Below are positions 17,501 through 23,065 of a stretch of DNA of 47,448 nucleotides, piece after piece. Each line of letters begins with the position of its first letter. Positions within the stretch are counted from its first letter, which is position 1. The stretch is from a virus, in IMG/VR virus record IMGVR_UViG_3300036818_000041, positions 1-47,448 of that record. The stretch is one strand, 5' to 3'. A program made the translations under genes and the position numbers. Under the pieces are notes generated by a model. That model saw only the letters and a program-made list of their open reading frames with translations. It did not search any database and was not told the DNA's origin.

Positions 17501-18435
17501 GTTCCGCCGCCTAGTTGCGCATTCCAGCCTATATACGCCGTTTCGCCAGTGGCGTCTGTTGTGAATTTGACACCTTTTGGATTACGTTGCGGATGACTGT
17601 TACTAAAAACTATCGCAGCGCCTGAATCGATACTGACTGTATCGAAATATGATCCTGAAGTACCGCCTGTGTTGCCGCCAGAACCCTGCGTGAGAGTTGC
17701 ATTATTAGTGCCACCCTCAAACGTGTTAGTAAGAACAAGACCCGCCGATCCAGTGTCCTCTATCGAACCAGAACCAGAAAGCCCCATCTTGTGCATGCCA
17801 ATACTGCCGGTACCCGAGTCGGGAACTCTAGCAATATAAACGACAGCCTGTCCGCCGCTCCCAGAAGCCAGCGAACTCGCAAGGACCCAGTTCAGTCCCA
17901 TTGAATCCGACATTGCTGGAGCCAAATTGAACATTCCAGAAACTAGAGCCACCAGAAGCGATCCAATTGGTGGAGTAAATGCTGCAGTAGTAGCTGCTGC
18001 ACTAGTAGTTACCGTCGTTAGTGCTGGACTACTCGCATCCTCGGCTATAACATTAACACCGTCGGATTTCACTTCGAATAGCGAGATACCACCGATAGTT
18101 CGCGTGTTTGTATAACCGATGTTCGCTGCACCAAGACTGGCTGTATCCGCAGCCGACTTGCACGTCGCGTAACGACCACCGTTCGTCGCATCTGTGACGT
18201 TGTCGATCGCAGTAGTACTTGCATTGACAGCAAATCCTGAAGAACTGCTGTTAAGAGCTGCTCCATAAATACGACTGCCTATTTCGGTAGTCGTAATCGA
18301 GAGATGCTCGGCAGAACTTGTGTTACCGGCCGCGCCGTCCTGAATTGCAGCGACGTTTGTCAGAACTTTAACCCGAAGGTTGATCCCGTTCGCAAGTTTA
18401 CTTGCGGTGGCGTCTGCCGTAACGGTCATGGACAT
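14593..18435 (-). CDS. Large modular virion adhesin with duplicated jelly-roll and glycosidase-like insert
   Basis: A 1280-residue surface protein. Residues 1-205 are beta-rich. Residues 232-460 form a LamG/carbohydrate-binding-type jelly roll (NTFEGG, FTTDATGETAYIGW, RCARLQIETDGTLSF, GHWIRVEG, LFLDDLGLSD, YMGPTILTG). Seven KM modules (LKKMSLSGTG-like, about 19-22 residues each) lie at 216 and 469-578. A second jelly roll starts at 597 (VNTFEGG), is interrupted at about 621-976, and resumes at GGSGSYFDNIHRG to YMGPTILTG (1177). The insert resembles a TIM-barrel glycoside hydrolase: CVLNSEANG (Glu 768) and FWVFEWGAD (Glu 896) would be acid/base and nucleophile. Three more KM modules and a Trp-rich tail (NGVWVAVS) end it. 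Likely binds and perhaps trims host surface glycans. Confidence 0.75.
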   Translation of the reverse strand: MSMTVTADATASKLANGINLRVKVLTNVAAIQDGAAGNTSSAEHLSITTTEIGSRIYGAALNSSSSGFAVNASTTAIDNVTDATNGGRYATCKSAADTASLGAANIGYTNTRTIGGISLFEVKSDGVNVIAEDASSPALTTVTTSAAATTAAFTPPIGSLLVALVSGMFNLAPAMSDSMGLNWVLASSLASGSGGQAVVYIARVPDSGTGSIGMHKMGLSGSGSIEDTGSAGLVLTNTFEGGTNNATLTQGSGGNTGGTSGSYFDTVSIDSGAAIVFSNSHPQRNPKGVKFTTDATGETAYIGWNAQLGGGTVGKLWFRIYIYLTAFPSSELVVAEFDDASGTRCARLQIETDGTLSFHAASGSGNQIATTASIGTGHWIRVEGFVTGSATVGQLEMKLFNTADSLTPTETQTSATTFNTQGPIAAVKYGVIVLAVPSLTLFLDDLGLSDSAYMGPTILTGSGGVNLKKMSLSSAGSEKDAGTGSIALKKMSLSGTGTEPGSVSGTGSVDIHKMSLAGTSMQINAGSGGVILHKLGLSAAGTETVAAIGGITLKKMSLSGSGIELQKVSGTGGVILKKMKLTGIGSESATASAGVSLVNTFEGGADGLDLTQGADGNTGGGGSGSTGLAGHTAQQKGYNLNVQDLTGTNPNFTRLQTANYADGVDVTAGGHSYPSKVSGLDGSPALTVQKWFVGDDNYYTTQSAIPNDLTDLIDKGTKIVFCIKPGSSASPPQKSVADRHNLASTIYSLKTYAASKGAPEPICVLNSEANGNGSFDVSGAGKANPGQASANAFISWYNYYAQVVENPTAYVTTIPADSGLAVGYDVATNHGTGGNYQQFYPGDQHVWFVGADAYGNLLINSDPWYLDQPNGMATVSITDLADNNTVHGPVPFWVFEWGADQQGVASPLTVAQWQTWHQYIGNLFAGRKIAGKPNGGAVWYSGTNYPEWNLLPGTQSGGIGYSLIAGLNYVRNSLLGGSGSYFDNIHRGAGSTIKFSNDHPARTPLAVKITTDATGEIAWFAWSDQLQGTLDEGFFRAYLFLPALPASTLAFVEFLDANGVQCARIQVTSAGILQFNDGASGSGQIVGVVPVRVGHWIRIEGRVIGSPTAGQIEFKQYNTADSLIADDVQTSAATFNTTGPIAKIQYGISSLSVASATLYMDDVGLSNSDYMGPTILTGDEGTGGVALKKMSLSGAGTARHYGTGGVAMKKMALTGSVVEKAIGHGGVSLSKMTIHAIRLGPVAVRFNGEWLNAVVKARVGGVWVPAVPKVMINGVWVAVS

Positions 18436-18465
18436 TGCGGCCTCCTCTCACTGGCCTGGAAGGGA

Positions 18466-18900
18466 CTACTCGGTCAGCGTGATGGCAAAGCTTGTGACCG
18501 AAACGTCCTCGGCAGCGACGATCGAGGTCGACGCGAGCAGCAGATCCGCCGTCCCGCCCGTTGCCGCGACCGAACCGTCGAACACGACTGACGTGCCGTC
18601 AGACTTGAGCACCCGGAACCATGCCGCCGTGCCGGTAGCATCCGCCGAGGTGTCGTCTGTGATCGAGTTGGCAGTAGCCGTGACGATCTTCGAGCCGGCA
18701 GAGCCGGAAGCGACCGAAGAAGCAAAGGCTGTTGCGTTGAGAGTCAGTGTGGCCAGCAGCGTCTGTGCACCAATCGCAGTGTTGGCGTCGGTGGGCTGAC
18801 TGCCGGAGTAGATCTTGAGCGTTCCGCCGTTGCACTTGACAGCGACAGCATCGACTGCGGCCTTGGCCGCCTCATCGGAGAAGAAAGGATTGTGCGCCAT
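18466..18900 (-). CDS. Small virion protein, adhesin-linked
   Basis: A 144-residue protein beginning MAHNPFFSDEAAKAAVDAVA, then GGTLKIYSGSQPTDANTAIG, LLATLTLNATAF, a SITDDTSADATGTAAWFRVL segment and a C-terminal VSVTSFAITLTE. This is a recurrent actinophage virion protein type, with a beta-sandwich-like sequence and alternating Ser/Thr/Ala strands, and it usually lies next to fibre or tail-decoration genes. It sits between two KM-module proteins. No catalytic motif. The start follows an AGAGAG-type site. Confidence 0.6.
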   Translation of the reverse strand: MAHNPFFSDEAAKAAVDAVAVKCNGGTLKIYSGSQPTDANTAIGAQTLLATLTLNATAFASSVASGSAGSKIVTATANSITDDTSADATGTAAWFRVLKSDGTSVVFDGSVAATGGTADLLLASTSIVAAEDVSVTSFAITLTE

Positions 18901-18915
18901 GGATTGATCTCTCTT

Positions 18916-19803
18916 TCAGAGTGGTGAGAATACGAACAATGAAGAATCTTGTTCGACTTGTATATTTCGGCCATGAATGCCCATCTTTGGTAGCTGAACA
19001 CCACCTGCGCCTGAGATTTTGAGCTGGCCTGAACCAGTAACACTCATCTTCGAAAGTTGTGCACTTCCTGAGCCTGGAATTTTGAGCTGGCCTGAACCAG
19101 TAACACTCATCTTCGAAAGTTGTGCACTTCCTGAGCCTGGAATTTTGAGCTGGCCTGAACCAGTAACACTCATCTTCGAAAGTTGTGCACTGCCAGTACC
19201 AGAATCAGCGACATCGTCAGATGGCCCAACAAGTACGTCCAACCAGAAGTTTGATGAATGACCGCCATTATCGTCCAACGTTGGATAATGCGCTGTTGGA
19301 TCTTCGCCTGACGTATCGTATGTTTCCTGAACAGTGCCATTAGGCTCGGGATTCGTGCCGTCGTTTGCTGAAATCGTTGAGAAAATCGTCAAAGGCCCGT
19401 TAACGATACCGTTGACGTAAGGATCACCACCGCGGAATTGGAAAGCCGTATCGTTAAAGTTTCCCATAATTCCAAGAACCGCTTTGTAACTTGTCTCAGA
19501 AGTAAGAGCCAGTGGTGTGGGCAACGCCACGTAATTCCACTCACCAACGATCATATCGCTGATCGACACATCCGAATCCGTTATCACAGTGCCTGTTGTA
19601 GCACCGGTAATTTCCCACAATGCGAAATCGGCAGTTGCCGGTTGACCAGAATCCGATCTCCAGCAAGAATATCCATACAAGAACTGATCGTCTTCTGTGA
19701 CTTTGAAAGCCATCCCCATGACGATAGGACCGGTGTAAGATACAGACGATTCCGGACCTGTAACTGCGTTTCCATCGACACCGAAGGCGCTATATTGATT
19801 CAT
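18916..19803 (-). CDS. Virion protein with KM modules (tandem-repeat C-terminus)
   Basis: A 295-residue protein; ATG at 19803 (MNQYSAFGVDGNAV) is chosen over a start 13 codons upstream inside the previous gene. Residues 1-210 look like a beta-sandwich domain, with VMGMAFKVTEDDQFLYGYSC, CWRSDSGQPATADFALWEI and SETSYKAVLGIMG; this resembles domains of the DUF4082 type. The C-terminus has three near-identical 21-residue units (AQLSKMSVTGSGQLKIPGSG), encoded by a 63-bp tandem repeat, and one divergent module (LPKMGIHGRN). It precedes the 144- and 1280-residue surface proteins and shares the KM module with the latter. Confidence 0.65.
   Translation of the reverse strand: MNQYSAFGVDGNAVTGPESSVSYTGPIVMGMAFKVTEDDQFLYGYSCWRSDSGQPATADFALWEITGATTGTVITDSDVSISDMIVGEWNYVALPTPLALTSETSYKAVLGIMGNFNDTAFQFRGGDPYVNGIVNGPLTIFSTISANDGTNPEPNGTVQETYDTSGEDPTAHYPTLDDNGGHSSNFWLDVLVGPSDDVADSGTGSAQLSKMSVTGSGQLKIPGSGSAQLSKMSVTGSGQLKIPGSGSAQLSKMSVTGSGQLKISGAGGVQLPKMGIHGRNIQVEQDSSLFVFSPL
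19021..19195 (-). repeat. 63-bp tandem repeat, about 2.8 copies
   Basis: Units start at 19021, 19084 and 19147 on the plus strand with a period of 63 nt. The first two are virtually identical over the full unit; the third is identical for its first 40-odd bases and then diverges. Each encodes one 21-residue KM module of the protein at 18916-19803. The low divergence suggests recent expansion. Confidence 0.9.
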
Positions 19804-19811
19804 TGGTGTCC

Positions 19812-20513
19812 TCAGAAGCCGGGTGTATAACCGGCGTACCAATCGGTTGCCGATAGACGGAAGACCGCGCTGATGATGTCAGTCTTTCCTGCAGAGGAAA
19901 GATCTGGTTCTCCAGCATCGCCGAAGTTCCAGCCATTGCCCCAGGTAACCGTATGATCGTTCGCCGTCAGCTCCAACGTGATGTGCTGACCATCGACACC
20001 ACTAATTGGCGCATCGATTGTGCAATCGCTAGTCAGCGTCAGATAGAACACGTTTCCAGCCATTGCGTCTGGCGTAATCACAGAAGCAAATTCCAATTCC
20101 ACGACCATCGGCTTATAGACTGGCGTATCCGTAGTCTCATCTCCGAATGGATCGCTTGGTGGATTCAATTGCTCAGCTACGACGTTGATTTGCCAAATAT
20201 GCTGAGCAGCCATGTTCTTGAGTGCGTCGATTCCGAACGAAGTTCCTGGCGGATCGAACGAAAGCCGGACAAACGCAAATATGTATGCCTTGATGAGGTT
20301 CAGCAAGGTAGCGTTTGAGACATAATTCGACCAGAGCGTTGTGTTATCACTGATCGAGAAACCGGAATCCGAGCCAACGCCAGCCATCTGGAGAGACCCG
20401 AATGCTCCGTTGATGAAGAGCGTAATATCGAGATCGAACGCTTCGTAGTCCGGGTCAAAACCGAGAGTCTTCTTGACCGAATCAAGAATGCTGTCGGGAT
20501 TTGCTGTGCTCAT
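19812..20513 (-). CDS. Head-tail connector-like protein with C-terminal fibre-type domain
   Basis: A 233-residue protein. The N-terminal 125 residues resemble the gp6-like head-tail connector family: ILDSVKKTLGFDPDYEAFDL, DITLFINGAFGSLQMAGVG, FSISDNTTLW, LLNLIKAYIFAFVRLSFDPP, then helices with QHIWQINVVAEQ. Residues 135-233 are a beta-rich add-on (NVFYLTLTSDCTIDAPISG, QHITLELTANDHTVTWGNGW, AVFRLSATDWYAGYTPGF) of the kind found at the ends of phage fibres. The connector call rests on the N-terminal pattern; the fibre-like extension suggests an exposed position on the neck. Confidence 0.6.
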   Translation of the reverse strand: MSTANPDSILDSVKKTLGFDPDYEAFDLDITLFINGAFGSLQMAGVGSDSGFSISDNTTLWSNYVSNATLLNLIKAYIFAFVRLSFDPPGTSFGIDALKNMAAQHIWQINVVAEQLNPPSDPFGDETTDTPVYKPMVVELEFASVITPDAMAGNVFYLTLTSDCTIDAPISGVDGQHITLELTANDHTVTWGNGWNFGDAGEPDLSSAGKTDIISAVFRLSATDWYAGYTPGF

Positions 20514-20540
20514 CGGGTCTCTCCAGCTTGGCTAGTCAGA

Positions 20541-21431
20541 TCAAGTGTTGATCACGAACGAGACGTCGTTCTTGCCGTCATCGACACGGTGCGCGACGAA
20601 ACCGTTGATGCCGTCCGGTACGTCGACCGTATCCGCGCTGTCGTAGGTGAGATGGACGTCTTGCGAGTTGCCGTTGCGGGTGTCCACCTTGACCTCGGCG
20701 TCGCTGTTCGAGAAGAACCGGACGGACTTCGCGTTGGTCGGCAGTGCGATGGGCGTTGCTCCGATGCCGGAGTTGAGAAGCATTGGTTCCTCCTGATAAG
20801 TTGATGGATCTGACTTGGGTGACGGAGCTCCAAACGTCGCCAAGTACTTGGCGAGATTGCCCCGGAAAATCGAGGCATCACACGGACCGGAAACGCCGGC
20901 CATGACCTTGCCGTCGGTGAATTGCCACAAGTTCTCTCCTCGCAGAGCCGGATCGGACTGCCCGTAAGCAGCGACCCACCTATGCGAGCCTGTTGGCACT
21001 TCGCCGAGGTGCGCAAGCCAGAATGCCGAACCGGAATACACCCCTTCGTCGCTCAGGAAGTCCTTGAGCAGATTGTGAGCTTCTGCGAGAAACGCAACGG
21101 CTCGAGGAGACTGGTTTCCGGCCCCTTCTTCGTCGTCACACCAGATCGTGTCCCCGATTCGCAGACCGCCGTTGGCGATGACTGTCTGTGCGAAGAACCG
21201 GCCTTGCGTAGCAGCATCCACTGACGCCGTCATGTAGCCGTAGTGGCCGATATGCAGTCCCGCGGCTCTTGCTGCCCTCACGCTGCTTGGATAAGCCAAG
21301 TCTACGTGAGAAGCAGAGTAAGTCGCTCGCATGATGACGACTGGATGGTTGCTGCCGTCAGGTTCTCTGGCGTCCCGGTAAGCAACCGAGTTGGTCAGCG
21401 GATGAAACTCGTTCGTATCTGCGATGATCAT
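20541..21431 (-). CDS. Endolysin, GH25 lysozyme
   Basis: A 296-residue muramidase cleaving peptidoglycan glycan strands. The GH25 barrel occupies about residues 1-200: MIIADTNEFHP at the start, VVIMRATYSA, AGLHIGHYGYMTA, the acidic strand TIWCDDEEGAGN with the expected catalytic Asp/Glu pair, VYSGSAFWLAHLG, HRWVAAYGQ, LWQFTDGK and DASIFRG. A linker with SPKSDPSTYQEEP leads to a C-terminal beta domain (about 215-296) of the wall-binding or decoration type. It has no signal peptide, so release would depend on the holin genes. These lie about 24 kb away in the linear map (42556-43423), an unusual separation. Confidence 0.92.
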   Translation of the reverse strand: MIIADTNEFHPLTNSVAYRDAREPDGSNHPVVIMRATYSASHVDLAYPSSVRAARAAGLHIGHYGYMTASVDAATQGRFFAQTVIANGGLRIGDTIWCDDEEGAGNQSPRAVAFLAEAHNLLKDFLSDEGVYSGSAFWLAHLGEVPTGSHRWVAAYGQSDPALRGENLWQFTDGKVMAGVSGPCDASIFRGNLAKYLATFGAPSPKSDPSTYQEEPMLLNSGIGATPIALPTNAKSVRFFSNSDAEVKVDTRNGNSQDVHLTYDSADTVDVPDGINGFVAHRVDDGKNDVSFVINT

Positions 21432-21440
21432 GTGCCTCTC

Positions 21441-21854
21441 CTACCACAACTTAGTGTCGCCACGCCGGCGTTCGGTGAATGGCCGTTCGAGTTGATCTGC
21501 TGACCCGAAATGGATCGCATTATGCGTCCGGAGCGAAACTGAGATCAAATACTCGGGATTGAGAATCGCCTGATCGTGATCCTTCACATCACGAGACGCA
21601 ATTGGGTTCATGTGATGGACGATGATGTCGTTCCATACTTCATGGCCCTCAACGCCAAGATCAAGACCAAGATCCCTTGCGATGACCTCTTGACGGACTC
21701 GTTTCCACTCTCTGGACGTGTAAAACGCCTGATTCAGCCATCTTTCGAAGCCGAACGTTGCAGCACCCACGTTGGAGTACTCTCGCAGGTAATCGTAGCG
21801 TCCTTCGAAGTCTGGAATCTCGATAAGGTCAGAATATGTCCTGGTTTTAATCAT
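21441..21854 (-). CDS. HNH-like endonuclease
   Basis: A 137-residue protein; ATG at 21854 follows GGAGGAG and overlaps the small terminase candidate by 8 nt. Key motif: DIIVHHMNPIASRDV (HH pair and Asn), then LNPEYLISVSLRTHNAIHFG with the final His, the betabeta-alpha-metal arrangement seen in phage HNH proteins. The segment QAFYTSREWKRVRQEVIARD precedes it, as in many terminase-adjacent HNH nucleases. HNH proteins beside terminase genes assist packaging or cos cleavage in several siphoviruses; that role is likely here by location. Confidence 0.75.
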   Translation of the reverse strand: MIKTRTYSDLIEIPDFEGRYDYLREYSNVGAATFGFERWLNQAFYTSREWKRVRQEVIARDLGLDLGVEGHEVWNDIIVHHMNPIASRDVKDHDQAILNPEYLISVSLRTHNAIHFGSADQLERPFTERRRGDTKLW

Positions 21855-22179
21855 CAAGCTCCTCCGGATCCGGATGACCGGAATAAGCACGCATTGCTTT
21901 GATCGCTGCCTCGTAAAGTTCTTCGACTCGTGCCGCCGAAGCTAGATTCTCGACTTTAGCTTTAAGAAGTGCGTTCTCATTCTGCAATCGTGCTTGTTCG
22001 AGCTTCTCACGACTCGATGCGAGCTTCAAGAAGTGCGTTAGGACCTGTGAAGACGCTTTTCCCGCCCGAATCTGCTTTTCAGCGAGGTCTATGGCCGCTG
22101 AAACGAGCTGATTCTCTCTTGCCTCGGGAGTTGTGGCTGGTGGACGCTGAGATCTCGAAGCTTTGTTACCAGAACCCAT
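21847..22179 (-). CDS. Terminase small subunit (putative)
   Basis: A 110-residue, mostly helical, charged protein. N-terminal segment RPPATTPEARENQLVSAAID, then LAEKQIRAGKASSQVLTHFL, KLASSREKLEQARLQNENAL, AKVENLASAARVEELYEAAI, and an acidic end. The QxxRGKASSQVxTHFLKLxSxREKxE pattern is characteristic of a small protein family encoded at the head of the packaging region in Gram-positive phages and usually taken as the small terminase. ATG at 22179 follows GGAGGTG. It lies directly after the structured RNA candidate. Confidence 0.6.
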   Translation of the reverse strand: MGSGNKASRSQRPPATTPEARENQLVSAAIDLAEKQIRAGKASSQVLTHFLKLASSREKLEQARLQNENALLKAKVENLASAARVEELYEAAIKAMRAYSGHPDPEELDD

Positions 22180-22225
22180 ACGTTCACCTCCACTCGTGGG
22201 GACTTTTGGTTTACAGAAAAGGACT

Positions 22226-22376
22226 TTCTAAGTGCCTCATGAGGAGGCGCCGGAACATCCCTGTACCATCCGGAGAGGCCGGAAGACGGCCGAAACCAAT
22301 CGAACGAGGCTCAGGGGGCATACCTCGCGCGGTTCCGAAGGGGTAATCACGACGCCCCCGCAAGAGGCACTTAGAA
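22226..22376 (-). ncRNA. Candidate structured RNA, closed by a 13-bp stem
   Basis: The gap between tad2 and the small terminase candidate contains a perfect 13-bp inverted repeat (22226-22238 with 22364-22376, TTCTAAGTGCCTC on the minus strand). Within it three further stems can pair: 22250-22254 with 22269-22273, 22277-22281 with 22287-22291, and 22314-22319 with 22354-22359 (GGGGGC/GCCCCC). This would make a four-way-junction RNA of about 151 nt. It is GC-rich, and the only open frame through it (22211-22396) is unconvincing. A T-run follows the closing stem (minus strand, about 22217-22222), so part of it may act as a terminator. I do not recognise a known RNA family. Confidence 0.6.
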
Positions 22377-22380
22377 GCTG

Positions 22381-22653
22381 TCAGGCGATCTCCCAATCGT
22401 CAGCGAGCAGATCTGTCTGCGAAGCGACCCAAGGAACACACGAACCGTCGACCGTGCGAATGTCGATGTGCGATCGGTAGTTGATCTTCGTGCCTTCGGG
22501 ATAGATGCCGAGCAGTGGTGGACGATTGACCGCGAAAGTACTGCCTGACACCAGGTACAGAAACTGATCCTTGCCGTTCCAACCCGCACGGGTAAGCTTG
22601 TGACCGTCCTTGAGGAAACTGAGCGCCTCGCTGAAGCTCAATGACTTCTCCAC
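22381..22653 (-). CDS. tad2: Tad2-type anti-Thoeris protein (DUF2829)
   Basis: A 90-residue protein matching the DUF2829/Tad2 family along its length: FSEALSFLKDGHKLTRAGWN, GKDQFLYLVSGSTFAVNRPP, LLGIYPEGTKINYRSHIDI and VPWVASQTDLLADDWE. Family members form oligomers that sequester gcADPR-type signal nucleotides and so block Thoeris, and some bind CBASS signals. The start is the GTG at 22653, placed by AAGGAGAG; the longer frame to 22755 runs into the upstream hairpin and is rejected. It is the first gene after a terminator-like hairpin, ahead of the RNA candidate and packaging genes. Identification is strong by motif; which ligand it binds is unknown. Confidence 0.9.
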   Translation of the reverse strand: MEKSLSFSEALSFLKDGHKLTRAGWNGKDQFLYLVSGSTFAVNRPPLLGIYPEGTKINYRSHIDIRTVDGSCVPWVASQTDLLADDWEIA

Positions 22654-22736
22654 GTCTCTCCTTTCAACCCCTCGATGATCATGAACCCTGTGCCAAAATT
22701 CCCGCCGGGGCATTTTTAGGCAGCGGGCGATGCAGA

Positions 22737-22764
22737 GGGGGGGCCAAATTTTCATAGACCCCCC
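22737..22764 (-). terminator. G/C hairpin between the RNA-polymerase-like operon and tad2
   Basis: On the minus strand GGGGGG (22759-22764) pairs with CCCCCC (22738-22743) around an A/T-rich loop containing GAAAA. There is no clear U-run, so it may stop transcription weakly or stabilise 3' ends. The same design, with the loop edges TC and TGG, occurs at 28291-28323. It lies just after the stop at 22794 and before tad2. Confidence 0.5.
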
Positions 22765-22793
22765 GCCCTACCCTTAAACATTTTGAAATTAAT

Positions 22794-23060
22794 TTATAAC
22801 GCTGCTTCTGGAGGTCGAACTGCTTTCCTGTACAAACCGCTAACATTCAAAATGCAAATTTCGTCGATTGCGTCTTCGATCGACTGTTCGACGTCGTCAT
22901 CCGACAAGTCCAAACTAACATTTGCAATTCGAGCGAGCAGTCCAGGTGTGTCGTACCCTTGGCTCTGGTCGTAGGTCCACCACTCATCGTAGTTAGTGAA
23001 AGGATTCCAAGGGTTGTCGACAGTAGTCAGCATGTGTTCGACAGAGTCGTCAGCCATCAT
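22794..23060 (-). CDS. Conserved small acidic protein next to the RNA-polymerase-like gene
   Basis: An 88-residue acidic protein: MLTTVDNPWNPFTNYDEWW at residues 10-28, then DTPGLLARIANVSLDLSDDD, a helix IEDAIDEICILN and a basic end GLYRKAVRPP. I recall the TTVDNPxxPFTxxDEW / LLARIAxxSxDLS pattern from many Gram-positive phages, in which it follows the DFDGD protein and precedes terminase genes, but I do not know a function. It starts 5 nt after the end of the 882-residue gene, so the two are surely co-translated. Confidence 0.7.
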   Translation of the reverse strand: MMADDSVEHMLTTVDNPWNPFTNYDEWWTYDQSQGYDTPGLLARIANVSLDLSDDDVEQSIEDAIDEICILNVSGLYRKAVRPPEAAL

Positions 23061-23065
23061 CCTCC

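Noticed and set aside
18916-19842. Longer start at 19842 for the 295-residue protein
   Set aside because: The added 13 codons lie within the preceding gene and are not protein-like; ATG at 19803 gives a natural N-terminus.
22211-22396. A 61-codon minus-strand frame through the RNA candidate
   Set aside because: Starts inside tad2, has no ribosome site, and its sequence is explained by the inverted repeats of the RNA element.
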